From NCBI RefSeq assembly GCF_000819865.1, contig NZ_CDDF01000012.1, positions 728 through 64,727 of the forward strand: a stretch of DNA of 64,000 nucleotides, given 5' to 3'. The stretch is from Aeromonas eucrenophila (GTDB taxonomy: Bacteria > Pseudomonadota > Gammaproteobacteria > Enterobacterales > Aeromonadaceae). Positions 38,380-47,344 of the stretch are shown here, one piece after another (the stretch's first letter is position 1; every line of letters begins with the position of its first letter). Both the position numbers and the translations under genes were made by a program. Under the pieces are notes generated by a model. It did not search any database. It was not told the origin of the DNA and was given only the letters and a program-made list of their open reading frames with translations.

Positions 38380-39714
38380 TCACTGGCTACGAATGGCCCA
38401 GAGCTGCATGTCGAGCTCCGGGAAATCGCCGGCAATGTGGAAAGCGAGGGTGTTGCCCACCGCCAGCATCTGCCAGGCCGGGCTCTGCCGGTCGAGCTGG
38501 AAGTAGCTGTAACCGGCGTGATAGGGCAGCTGGCGCGGGGCCACCGGCAGCGGCAGCAGCGGGATGCCGGGCAGTTGCAGGCTGATGAGCTCGCGGATCT
38601 TGTCGCTGGAGGCCACCTTGGTCTGTTGCAGCAACTGCTTGCGCAACTGTTCCTGAGGCATGCGGGCCCGCACCGCCAGCACGAAGTCGGCGCTTTGCAT
38701 CAGTTCGCTCTCCCCCACCACGGCCACCATGACACCGTACTGGTGTTTGCGCAGCTGGATGGAGACGGCCCGTGGCGACAGCACTGTGCTGAGGGCCTGG
38801 CGCAGGGCCAGCATCACGGGCTCGAAGCTCAGTTGCTGATCGTCGTGACGGTAGGCGGCAAATTCCGGCGGCAGGCGCGACTCATCGGTGAAGGTCATCA
38901 GCTCGCCGCAGATCTGCACCAGGGCCTCGTGCAGCCGCTCCGGGTGCAGGGTGCCGAGGCGGGCGAGATGGGAGAGCTGAGGCTGAGCCCGGTTGAGCAG
39001 TTGCAACATCATGAACTCGGCCACGTCGGCGACCCCCTGCTGTCCCGGCGCCGCGATGCGCTGGGAGAGGCTGCGGGCCCGCTCGGCCACGAGGCCGGCG
39101 GACTCGCCGAGGAAGCGCTTGAGGGTCGGGATGGCGGAGACGCTGATGCTGCAGGGCATGAAGTTGGGGTCCAGCACCAGGCCGCCGTCCGGACGCTTGT
39201 CCAGGATGCGGGCGATGGCCAGCGACGCGTAGGCGCTGCGATCGTCGCGCTCCAGCATCAGCCGCAGGCTGACCCGGCCCACCTCGAGGGAGACCACGTC
39301 CCCCCCCTCGCTGTGCAGGTCGCGCACATCGTGACGATGGGCCTGCAGCCTGGTGGCCACCTGGCCCCCCTGATTGACCTCGTTGACCCCGCTCACCGAC
39401 AGTGGCAGCGCCAGATAGACCTTCTGGTTCGCCACCGAGGCGTCGGTGACCTCCAGCGGGGTCGGCAGCACATCGTCGTTCGGAATGTTGAAGACGGTGC
39501 CGTCCGGCAGGATGCCGGTCGCCCCCACCAGGGCGATACGACCGAAGCCGAGGTAGTCCTCGTTGATGGCGAGGGACTGCAGCCCGTAGAAATAGTCGGA
39601 CAGCGCGCTCAGGCGGGCGTGCAGCGCGTACTCCGAATGCCGTTGCTGTTGCTGGAAGTGCTGGGGCTTGATGAAGAGCCCCTCACGCCAGATAACCCGA
39701 TTTCGACTCGACAT
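38380..39714 (-). CDS. tssK: TssK (VasE), T6SS baseplate adaptor
   Basis: 444 aa. Family start MSSRNRVIWREGLFIKPQHFQQQQRH, split as SRNRVIWREGLF and KPQHFQQQ, plus PLPLSVSG-like and YFQLDRQSPAWQ in the C-terminal half. It joins the baseplate to TssL and TssM. A GTG at 39720 overlaps the tssJ stop (GTGA) and is an alternative start; I prefer the ATG at 39714. Confidence 0.95.
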   Translation of the reverse strand: MSSRNRVIWREGLFIKPQHFQQQQRHSEYALHARLSALSDYFYGLQSLAINEDYLGFGRIALVGATGILPDGTVFNIPNDDVLPTPLEVTDASVANQKVYLALPLSVSGVNEVNQGGQVATRLQAHRHDVRDLHSEGGDVVSLEVGRVSLRLMLERDDRSAYASLAIARILDKRPDGGLVLDPNFMPCSISVSAIPTLKRFLGESAGLVAERARSLSQRIAAPGQQGVADVAEFMMLQLLNRAQPQLSHLARLGTLHPERLHEALVQICGELMTFTDESRLPPEFAAYRHDDQQLSFEPVMLALRQALSTVLSPRAVSIQLRKHQYGVMVAVVGESELMQSADFVLAVRARMPQEQLRKQLLQQTKVASSDKIRELISLQLPGIPLLPLPVAPRQLPYHAGYSYFQLDRQSPAWQMLAVGNTLAFHIAGDFPELDMQLWAIRSQ

Positions 39715-39716
39715 GG

Positions 39717-40232
39717 TCACTCTTCTTCTTGTTGTAGTTCCACTTCATCCAGACGCAGATGAACCAGGATTTGATAGGCGCGGCCCGTGCTCTTGACCTT
39801 GATGACCTTGCGCCATTCGGCGCTCTCCGGATCGGCGTAGCGGGCGATCACCCCGATGTAGCGGGTCTTCTCGTCGAGCTTGACGGGCGGCAGGTACTTG
39901 AACTGCCCCGGCAGCAAGGTGTAGTCCTGATGATCTAGGTAGTTCTTGCCGAGCGCCTTCTCCACGTCCGCGGTCACCTGGTCATAATCGGTGGCGAGCA
40001 GCTTGGAATCTTCCGCCAGTAGCACCACCTGGAACTCGACGGGGGCCGCCTCCCCGCTCTCGTTGGGGTTGACGTCCGGCTCGGCCACCAGGCTCAGGCC
40101 CAGGGTGGAGGGCTGGTCATCGTTGCTGCCCACCTGGATGTCCGGGTCCATGGCCACGTCGGCCATCTTGCCCATGGTGGTACAACCCGCCAGGGTCAGC
40201 AGAGCTGCCCCCAGCATCAGCGCACGTGTCAT
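39717..40232 (-). CDS. tssJ: TssJ (VasD), outer-membrane T6SS lipoprotein
   Basis: 171 aa. Lipoprotein signal MTRALMLGAALLTLAGC, with Cys17 as the lipid site. The mature part is a small beta-sandwich with FKYLPPVKLDEKTRYIGVIARY, typical of TssJ. It docks TssM at the outer membrane. The ATG shares one base with the stop of the FHA gene (TGATG). Confidence 0.95.
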   Translation of the reverse strand: MTRALMLGAALLTLAGCTTMGKMADVAMDPDIQVGSNDDQPSTLGLSLVAEPDVNPNESGEAAPVEFQVVLLAEDSKLLATDYDQVTADVEKALGKNYLDHQDYTLLPGQFKYLPPVKLDEKTRYIGVIARYADPESAEWRKVIKVKSTGRAYQILVHLRLDEVELQQEEE

Positions 40233-41467
40233 CAAATCAGTCCCTGTTGCTGACGCACGGCCTGGTCATAGGCCTGGGCATACACCTGATGGAACAGCTT
40301 GTCGAAGCCCTGCTGACGAGCGGAGGTCAGCTCGCGGTAGTAGTGCTGGTACATGTTCCAGGCCCAGCCCTCGTCCGCGGCGCCCGGGGTACCGGTGCGG
40401 CGGTAGTGCTCGAAACGGCCGACCAGGGCATCCGGCGAGAAGGCTTGCAGGATGCTGTCGAGCGCTGCGCCTATGGCCTGCTGGTTCGCCACATGGTGGA
40501 TGCGCACGTTGCGCAGGCTCTCGGCCACCGCCGCCGGCGCGGTCAGATGCACCGGGCTCTTCTGCTCGGCGAACATCACCGCCAGGGTCTCGTCATAACC
40601 GAGCCCCAGACGCAGCGGGTTGTCCTCGATGGGACGCAGGTGCTTGTCCGCCAACGCCGCCTGATCGCTTTGCAGCTGCAGCAAGCCTTCCACCATGGCG
40701 CGCACCGTCTTGCCCATCTCTTCGAGCATGTCGTGGGCCTGCTGGGTGTCCTGCATCTGCAGCGGCTGGCCCAGGCCACGCATCAGCGGGGTCAATGCCA
40801 CGTGATCGACCCCCTCCAGTGGCGGCAGGTAATCCGGGTGATTCTCGATGGCGGGCATATCCAGAAATTCTTGGTTCATGGTGTTCTCGATGGCAGAAAA
40901 GGGGGACAGGGACGGATGTTCCATATCCGGTTGTGAGGGGAATTCGGCCTGGCGACGGGGATCCACCAGGGGCGTCAGCGCCGAGCGCTCGTGCTGCAGC
41001 GCCAGCAGGGGATCGAGCGCCAGGGCATGGGGATCTTCCTCGCGGACGGCGGGCTCGTCGCTCGCCAGCCACTCGTCCAGCTGCTCGGTGGGGCGATTGC
41101 CCAGCACCTGCTGCAGGCTCTGCTCCGGGGTGATGGCGCCGAGATAGGCCTTGAGCCGGAACGGACCGACGATGAGCTCATCCCCCTGCTCCAGGTGCAC
41201 CTTGCGCGCCCGCCCTATGGGGGAAGTCGCACCATTGATATAGGTCTGGCCGCTCAGATCGCACAGGCAGAAACGACCGTCCTGCAGCTCAATCCGGGCG
41301 TGAGCCGGCATGACGGCCCCCAGCCTGTCTCGCAGGTGCCAGTCATCCTGCTCGGAGGCCCCGAGAGAGCCGCCCATCTCATCGAAGCGATACTGCACCT
41401 GCTGGTTGCCATCGAGCTGCTCACTGTTGAGCACCACCAGGGAAAGTTGCTGGTTTAGGTCGTTCAC
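40232..41467 (-). CDS. tagH: FHA-domain T6SS protein (VasC/TagH)
   Basis: 411 aa. N-terminal forkhead-associated domain (about residues 8-100; DGRFCLCDLSGQTYINGA and LEQGDELIVGPFRL), which binds phosphothreonine, and a C-terminal VasC-type domain (AFSPDALVGRFEHYR, WNMYQHYYRELTSARQQGFDKLF). Several upstream starts are open (ATG 41485, ATG-like 41509); the GTG at 41467 has GGAG at the right distance. No PpkA kinase or PppA phosphatase is seen in the window. Confidence 0.85.
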   Translation of the reverse strand: MNDLNQQLSLVVLNSEQLDGNQQVQYRFDEMGGSLGASEQDDWHLRDRLGAVMPAHARIELQDGRFCLCDLSGQTYINGATSPIGRARKVHLEQGDELIVGPFRLKAYLGAITPEQSLQQVLGNRPTEQLDEWLASDEPAVREEDPHALALDPLLALQHERSALTPLVDPRRQAEFPSQPDMEHPSLSPFSAIENTMNQEFLDMPAIENHPDYLPPLEGVDHVALTPLMRGLGQPLQMQDTQQAHDMLEEMGKTVRAMVEGLLQLQSDQAALADKHLRPIEDNPLRLGLGYDETLAVMFAEQKSPVHLTAPAAVAESLRNVRIHHVANQQAIGAALDSILQAFSPDALVGRFEHYRRTGTPGAADEGWAWNMYQHYYRELTSARQQGFDKLFHQVYAQAYDQAVRQQQGLI

Positions 41468-41493
41468 ATTCACTCCTGCTCTCATTCCTGCAC

Positions 41494-42492
41494 CTATTCC
41501 TGAACACAAATAGTCACAAACGGGTCACTTGGCGGCGCGCCGAGGAAGGTGCTCCACCCCAGGCGCGCACTCTGCTCCTCCCCCAATCGCAGCCCCCGGG
41601 CCTGCTCCTGGCCGAAGCCGAGTCGCAGATCCCAGGCCAGTTGGTCACGCAGGATGAAGGAGACAAAGGTCACCAGGGCGTGGAAATGCTCCCCGTTCGG
41701 GAGAAACCCGAGAAACTGCCCAAAACTCAGGTTATTGATCTTCAATAGAAACTTACCCGCACAGTCATTGACCTTGTCGCCGATGACGAAATCGCCCCCC
41801 AGGATGGCGCAGGCACGGCCCAGCCGGTTCTGCTGATCCTGATGGATGGGCACCCGGCGCCACTGCCAGGCATTGACCTCCACATCCGCAAGATCGAAGC
41901 AGTGAGCCACCAAACCGGCCACCACCTCTGGGGAGCGACTGGGGCTGGCCAACATGCCCGCGTAGGAGAGCATCTTGGCGCGGTTGACCGGCAAGCTGCG
42001 GCAGACGGCCTCGTTGCCAAGCCCCACCAGGGCAAACATCAAGCGGGAGAAACCATCCTCGCCGTTATCCTGAAAACGCACGTGGTAGCGATACTTGCGC
42101 CAGATCCGGTGTAGCAGGGTCAGCAATCTGTGATGGAAAAAGTCCAGGAACAGGCCGAGTTTCTGCTCCCCCTGGGCGTACTCCCACGCCAGGGAATCGA
42201 GGTAGTAACCCGGCATGGGAGACTGACTGCCATGCAGGCCGAGGAAGGCCACCTCCAGCTCGTGGCGCCCCTTGCCATCACGGCCAATCTGCAGCACATC
42301 GCTGGTAGGGAAGCCCAGAGAGGCGGTCGCCTTGAAGCGGATCCCCTCGTCGCTTGGCAGGTAGTCGAGCCCCCGCTCCTGATCGGCGCCATCCAGCCGG
42401 TTGAGCAGCTCAACCAGCTGGAAGAAATTGAAGCGAGGCGCGTCCCTGGCGGACGTCACATCAGGGAGTGTTGACCGATCTGGACTGGCCAC
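41494..42492 (-). CDS. tssG: TssG (VasB), T6SS baseplate protein
   Basis: 332 aa. Family features: NFFQLVELLNRL, IRFKATASLGFPTSDV, LEVAFLGLHGSQSPMPGYY, DFFHHRLLTLLHRIWRKYRY. Starts with GTG at 42492, inside tssF (37-nt overlap), with AAGGAG 8 nt upstream. It forms the baseplate wedge with TssE and TssF. Confidence 0.95.
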   Translation of the reverse strand: MASPDRSTLPDVTSARDAPRFNFFQLVELLNRLDGADQERGLDYLPSDEGIRFKATASLGFPTSDVLQIGRDGKGRHELEVAFLGLHGSQSPMPGYYLDSLAWEYAQGEQKLGLFLDFFHHRLLTLLHRIWRKYRYHVRFQDNGEDGFSRLMFALVGLGNEAVCRSLPVNRAKMLSYAGMLASPSRSPEVVAGLVAHCFDLADVEVNAWQWRRVPIHQDQQNRLGRACAILGGDFVIGDKVNDCAGKFLLKINNLSFGQFLGFLPNGEHFHALVTFVSFILRDQLAWDLRLGFGQEQARGLRLGEEQSARLGWSTFLGAPPSDPFVTICVQE

Positions 42493-44222
42493 TGGTAACG
42501 CTCCTTGTTGTCGAGATTGACCACCTCAAGCAGGTGGAAGGCATTGACGCTGGCATAGAGCGAGAAGAAGTGAGCCAGCACAGTGCTGAACAGATAGAGC
42601 TCCCCCTCGCTGCCAAAAGCGGATTGACGGACGTGCAGCACCGACTTGAGCCCGCGCACCGGCATGCCGCGCACCAACCTGTCGACCGGGGTGGTCTCGA
42701 TCTCCTCGATCCCCGCCAGCCGCTTGCGCGAGGCCTGCTCCGCCTGCTTGTCGTGCAGGGCCGGGAAGTCATAGGTACGCAACACCTGTACCAGGGCATC
42801 CCGGCGCAGCAGGGAAACATAGTTGAGCGATAGGTTGGAGATAAGGGTCCAGTGCAGGCTGCCATCCAGTGCCGGGCGCAACGGTCGGGTCGGCCTGATC
42901 AGGTTGCGGAAGGTCGCAAACGAGGGAGAGCTGCCGGTCGGCACGCAGATGTTGCCCACCTTGAGGGTGGCGGCCCGGGAGCGGTTGGTGCAGGTCAGGG
43001 TGACAGAGATGGATTCATCCAGTTCCACTGTTGTGGTCTCGTCCCCGCGCACGAAGGAGAGGCTGTGCTCGAAACCGTCCCCGCTCACCGATTCGCGCAC
43101 CCTCACCCGGTAATAGAGCGCCAGCCGCTGTTTGGCCCGCTCTATCTGGTGCTGGAAGCTCTCGAACGGCTGATAGATGCGCGGCGTTCCGCGAGAGCGC
43201 CCAAGGTTGCCTTCCACCCAGCCTTCCACCTCGTCGACCGAGAAGATCTCGAAACTGTCCGCGTGGCGGTAGCTCGCCTTGAGGGGGTATTCGGCCTGGC
43301 GCCCGTTGAGGTTGACCGGCTCGCTGTCGTGCTTAAACAAATTGATGGCCGGCACGCAGTTGAGCATGAAGGAGTCGGGGCGGATCTTGAGCTCAGCGGG
43401 CAGCGGCTTGTCGAAACAGAAATGGATCTTGAATTCGCTGACCGGCAGAGGTTGCCTGGGCCAGTCGCCACCACTGAGCTCGAAGAAGAGGAAGCTCTGC
43501 GGGAAGCAGAAATACTCCTGCAGGATACGGTAGCCGGAGTAGACGTTGTTCGGATAGGGCAAGAGCGCATCGTCGCGCTCGAAGCCAATGGGCTTGAGGG
43601 CCTTGGCCTCCTGGCGAAAGCGCTTGCCGTCGATCTCCAGCTCCATGTGGGAGAGCTGGTTAGAGAGCCAGAAGTAGAGCTCATAGGCGGTATAACTGTC
43701 CCCGCCGAGGAAGAAGCGCAGCTTGTCGAGCTGCAATTCACTGAGCGGCAAGGGAGCATGCAGGGCAATATCCAGGGAGATGGTGGAGAGATCATTGCCA
43801 CTCTGGGCCGCGATCTGGCGGATATCGGCCGGGTAAATCCAGGCGTCGTGGCTGGTCTGGAAGTGACAAGTCACCTCATCAATGGGCAGGCTGTCGAGCT
43901 GACAACCCTGCTTGACCAGCGCAGGTTGAGTGATGGCCCCGGGGATGACCGAGAACTGCATGATGGTCATGCTGGGCACGGGGCGCAGATAGTTGGGCCA
44001 GAGCATATTAAGCAGACCGTGGGTCAGCTCGGGGAACTCATCCTCGATCTTGGCGCGCAGGTTGCCGGTGAGGAACGCGAAGCCTTCCAGCAGGCGCTCC
44101 ACGTCCGGATCTGTGTTCTGCTCGGATAAGAAACGGGTGAGTTCGGGATGGCTATCTGCAAATTCGCGCCCTTGCAGGCGCAAAAAAGCCAGTTCATCCC
44201 TGAAGTAATGTTCCAGCGACAT
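42456..44222 (-). CDS. tssF: TssF (VasA), T6SS baseplate protein
   Basis: 588 aa. Begins MSLEHYFRDELAFLRLQGREF and continues DPDVERLLEGFAFLTGNL and LLNMLWPNYLRPVPSM, the family signature region. Forms the wedge (two copies with one TssG). Full length. Follows tssE after 3 nt. Confidence 0.95.
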   Translation of the reverse strand: MSLEHYFRDELAFLRLQGREFADSHPELTRFLSEQNTDPDVERLLEGFAFLTGNLRAKIEDEFPELTHGLLNMLWPNYLRPVPSMTIMQFSVIPGAITQPALVKQGCQLDSLPIDEVTCHFQTSHDAWIYPADIRQIAAQSGNDLSTISLDIALHAPLPLSELQLDKLRFFLGGDSYTAYELYFWLSNQLSHMELEIDGKRFRQEAKALKPIGFERDDALLPYPNNVYSGYRILQEYFCFPQSFLFFELSGGDWPRQPLPVSEFKIHFCFDKPLPAELKIRPDSFMLNCVPAINLFKHDSEPVNLNGRQAEYPLKASYRHADSFEIFSVDEVEGWVEGNLGRSRGTPRIYQPFESFQHQIERAKQRLALYYRVRVRESVSGDGFEHSLSFVRGDETTTVELDESISVTLTCTNRSRAATLKVGNICVPTGSSPSFATFRNLIRPTRPLRPALDGSLHWTLISNLSLNYVSLLRRDALVQVLRTYDFPALHDKQAEQASRKRLAGIEEIETTPVDRLVRGMPVRGLKSVLHVRQSAFGSEGELYLFSTVLAHFFSLYASVNAFHLLEVVNLDNKERYQWPVQIGQHSLM

Positions 44223-44225
44223 TGA

Positions 44226-44657
44226 TCAGACCATGCGGTAGTGACGGTGACTGTCCATGTGGACGTTGAACGAGGTAACCTGTTCGATGTGCTCCAGCCT
44301 CACGTGGGCGGTCACCTGAAACGACATCTCGAGCGGGCTCGACTGATGGTCGGGTGAACGAACTTCCACATGAATGATCCGCGGTTCATAGCGACGGATG
44401 CATTGCCGGATCGCCTCACGGATCCGTCCCTTGATGTCGGCACTGCCCTGAGTCGCATCATTGAGATCGATGACACCGAGATCCGGGGCACTGCGACAAT
44501 TGCCGGGACGGGTGTTGAGGATCTGATCGAGCTGCCGTTTGACAGAGTCCACCAGTTCATCAACTTCCGAGCGGGGGGAAGGATGAAGCCCCTCCCCCCG
44601 AATCCTGTCAAACAGGCTGGCCGCATTTCCTCTATCCCAAGAAGAGAGAGACGGCAT
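44226..44657 (-). CDS. tssE: TssE, gp25-like T6SS baseplate protein
   Basis: 143 aa, GPW/gp25 family. LFDRIRGEG start, then LDQILNTRPGNCRSAPDLGV, IREAIRQCIRRYEPRI and the closing sheath-contact strand. Nucleates sheath growth on the wedge. AAGGAA at the end of tssC serves as its ribosome site. Confidence 0.95.
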   Translation of the reverse strand: MPSLSSWDRGNAASLFDRIRGEGLHPSPRSEVDELVDSVKRQLDQILNTRPGNCRSAPDLGVIDLNDATQGSADIKGRIREAIRQCIRRYEPRIIHVEVRSPDHQSSPLEMSFQVTAHVRLEHIEQVTSFNVHMDSHRHYRMV

Positions 44658-44663
44658 CGGCCA

Positions 44664-46145
44664 TTATTCCTTGTCCAGACGACCCACCAGAGACAGCTCG
44701 AAGCTAGCCCCCATGTACTTGAAGTGCGGGCGTACGGCCATGGTAACCTGATACCAGCCCGGCTCACCTTCCACGTCCAGCACCTTGATCTGGGCGGCGC
44801 GCAGTGGGCGACGGCTACGCACATCTGCCGGCGGGTTCTCCTGATCGGCCACGTACTGCTTGATCCAGCCGTTCAGCTCACGCTCCAGATCCTGACGCTC
44901 CTTCCAGGAGCCGATCTGCTCGCGCTGCAACACCTTGATGTAGTGTGCCAGGCGATTGATGATGAACATGTAGGGCAGCTGGGTACCCAGCTTGTAGTTG
45001 GTCTCCGCTTCCTTGCCTTCCTTGGTGTTCGGGAACACCTTGGGTTTTTGTACCGAGTTGGCGGAGAAGAAGGCCGCGTTGTCGCTGTCTTTGCGCATGG
45101 TCAGGGTGATGAAACCCTCTTCGGACAGCTCGTATTCACGACGGTCGGTAATTAGCACCTCGGTCGGGATCTTGGCCTGCAGCTGGCCCATGGCCTCGTA
45201 CACATGTACAGGCAGGTCCTGGATGGCGCCGCCACTCTGCGGACCAATGATGTTCGGGCACCAGCGGTACTTGGCGAAGCTGTCGGTCAGGGAGGTGCCC
45301 ATCAGATAGGCGGTGTTGCCCCACAGGTAGTGGTCGTGATCCGAACTGATGTCTTCTTGGTAGTTGAAGCCCTTGATGGGATTCTCGGTCGGGTCGTAGG
45401 GCAGACGTGCCAGGAAGCGCGGTGCGGTCAGCCCCAGGTAGCGGGCATCTTCCGATTCGCGCAGGGAGCGCCACTTGGTGTAGGCCGGGCCTTCAAACAC
45501 CGACTTGAGATCCTTGATGGACGGCAGATCGGTGAAGCTGTCCACACCGAAGAAGGCCGGTGCGACGGAGGAGATGAAGGGGGCATGGGCCATGGCGCCG
45601 ACTGCGCTGACATACTGCATCAGCTTGATGTCGGGGGAGCTGTGGGTGAAGGCATAATCGCCGATCACGGTACCGATGGGTTGACCACCAAACTGGCCGT
45701 AACCAGTGGAATAGACGTGCTTGTAGAGGCCAGACTGGGTAATTTCAGGGGAAAACTCGAAATCCTCCAGCAGTTCCTCTTTGGTCGCATGCAGCACCTG
45801 GATCTTGATGTTCTCACGAAAATCGGTGCGATCCACCAGCAGCTTGAGGGAGCGCCAGGAAGACTCCAGCTCCTGCAGCTCTTTGGCGTGCAGTATGACG
45901 TCCATCTGCTTGCTCAGCTTCTTGTCGAGCTCGACAATCATGCTGTCCACCAGCGCCTTGTTGACCGGCTCAGCGGTGGTGCCGCTGTCCAGAATGTTGG
46001 CGATCAGGGCGGCAACCCCCTGCTTGGCGACGCTGTAACCCTCATCCACCGGGGTGATGCGTGCCTGCGCCATGATTTCGTCCAGCAAGGACGACGAGGA
46101 GGCAACACTCGCCCCCGCTTGAACCTGTTCTTCGACCTGAGACAT
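44664..46145 (-). CDS. tssC: TssC (VipB), large sheath subunit
   Basis: 493 aa. Highly conserved blocks: ELDKKLSKQMDVILHAKELQ, ESSWRSLKLLVDRTDFRENI, YGQFGGQPIGTVIGDYAF, RFLARLPYDPTENPIKGFNY, and the C-terminal PRDVRSRRPL-like strand region (VRSRRPLRAAQIKVLDVEGEPG). Forms the contractile sheath with TssB. AAGGAA precedes the ATG. Confidence 0.97.
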   Translation of the reverse strand: MSQVEEQVQAGASVASSSSLLDEIMAQARITPVDEGYSVAKQGVAALIANILDSGTTAEPVNKALVDSMIVELDKKLSKQMDVILHAKELQELESSWRSLKLLVDRTDFRENIKIQVLHATKEELLEDFEFSPEITQSGLYKHVYSTGYGQFGGQPIGTVIGDYAFTHSSPDIKLMQYVSAVGAMAHAPFISSVAPAFFGVDSFTDLPSIKDLKSVFEGPAYTKWRSLRESEDARYLGLTAPRFLARLPYDPTENPIKGFNYQEDISSDHDHYLWGNTAYLMGTSLTDSFAKYRWCPNIIGPQSGGAIQDLPVHVYEAMGQLQAKIPTEVLITDRREYELSEEGFITLTMRKDSDNAAFFSANSVQKPKVFPNTKEGKEAETNYKLGTQLPYMFIINRLAHYIKVLQREQIGSWKERQDLERELNGWIKQYVADQENPPADVRSRRPLRAAQIKVLDVEGEPGWYQVTMAVRPHFKYMGASFELSLVGRLDKE

Positions 46146-46181
46146 AGTTTTTCCTTATCGATCAGTTAATTAGTCTGCAGA

Positions 46182-46685
46182 TCACTCGGCAGGCTTAATC
46201 AGATCCAGCTCCTTGAGCAGTTGCTCGCGAGCCTCGTCACTGGACAGCAGATCCTGCAAACGATTGCGGAAGGACGGGATATTTCCCAAGGGTCCTTTCA
46301 GGGCAACCAGGGCCTCACGCAGTTCCAGCAGCTTGCGCAACTCTGGCACTTGCTGGGCAACGCTGTCGGGGGTGAAGTCCTCCAGGGACTGGATCTTGAT
46401 CGACACGGGCAGCTCGTCCTGGCTGTTCTCTTCCAGGCGATTGGGAACGGAAAATTTCAGTTCCAGTGCAGATTCTTTCATGACGGAAGAAAAATTATTC
46501 TTGTCGATGGAGACGGTTTGACGCTCCTCGATGGGGGTCTCTTCCGTGCGTCCTTTCATGTTGCCAACCACCATCATGGTCAACGGAAGCTCTATTTCAG
46601 CCTGTTGCCCACCGGTTGCCGGCACATATTTGATATTAATACGCTCTTTAGGCGCAACAGTGGCGCCATCAATTCCTTTTCCCAT
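46182..46685 (-). CDS. tssB: TssB (VipA), small sheath subunit
   Basis: 167 aa. RINIKYVPATGGQQAEIELPL, MVVGNMKGR, ISIDKNNF-like VSIDKNNFSSVM, and the C-terminal PEDFTPDSVAQQVPELRKLLELREAL helix that ClpV recognises (LEDFTPDSVA here). First gene of the structural tss run. It ends 36 nt before tssC. Confidence 0.97.
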   Translation of the reverse strand: MGKGIDGATVAPKERINIKYVPATGGQQAEIELPLTMMVVGNMKGRTEETPIEERQTVSIDKNNFSSVMKESALELKFSVPNRLEENSQDELPVSIKIQSLEDFTPDSVAQQVPELRKLLELREALVALKGPLGNIPSFRNRLQDLLSSDEAREQLLKELDLIKPAE

Positions 46686-47344
46686 GCTCTAAATACCAAG
46701 TTAAGGATCCACGAAGACCCCAAAGCTTATAGCCAACGCCCACCATGGCAACTGTAAAAAATGACAGTTGACCTGTTAAACCCAGTTTCAGGCGAATGAG
46801 CGTTAGCCGACGAGGCATTTTTGATATGTATCAGGCCAAGGCCATGATAATCAAAAACGCAATGTGCTGCTTGTTACTTATACAACCGATTTTGCCTCTA
46901 CTCTTCGTTAGAGGTCTGTTTGGCTTAAGAGCCATTTGCGACAGATGGTATATTCATGATTCTGATTACGTCAATAAAAAATATTTAAAAAACATTTAAA
47001 TATTATTAGTGAAATAATAAATATCAATAAAATCAAACAGATAAGACAAATCATATGCTGAGAGAGAAATATCTTAAATTGGATTCCACTGCGAAATGGT
47101 GGTGCTTGATCGGCAAGGAAATCAATGAATTTTACATCAAGCTGATGGGGAAGCATTAATACTTGGCAACAGAATGACGACTCCAAAAAAGTGATAGCGC
47201 CTCTCTCATACAAAACAGCCATATAAAATACACTATAAAATTAACCCATAAAGTACAAAAAATATCCCATGGCATTCATCATCACACCATGGGATTTTTC
47301 CATCTAATATGAAAATTTAGTGTGTTTTATCATCTTGCTGAGCA
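46686..47344. other. Intergenic region upstream of tssB
   Basis: About 660 bases, very AT-rich from 46.96 to 47.3 kb, no supported gene; two frames (46796-46999 +, 46971-47222 -) lack ribosome sites and recognisable families. The promoter of the tss run should lie here. I searched the - strand for a GG-N10-GC sigma54 core from 46.69 to 46.88 kb and found none. Confidence 0.5.
46749..46770. promoter_or_regulatory. Inverted repeat CAACTGT-n8-ACAGTTG upstream of tssB
   Basis: A perfect 7-base dyad around AAAAAATG, 64 bases before the tssB start codon. It could be an operator for an unknown regulator or a hairpin in the tss leader. Confidence 0.4.

Noticed and set aside
46686..46880. sigma54 promoter in front of tssB
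   Set aside because: Scan for GG-N10-GC on the - strand gave no match with flanking consensus.
46971..47222. 83-codon hydrophobic - strand frame upstream of tssB
   Set aside because: Produced by AT-rich DNA; no ribosome site, composition almost only Ile/Leu/Phe at the end.
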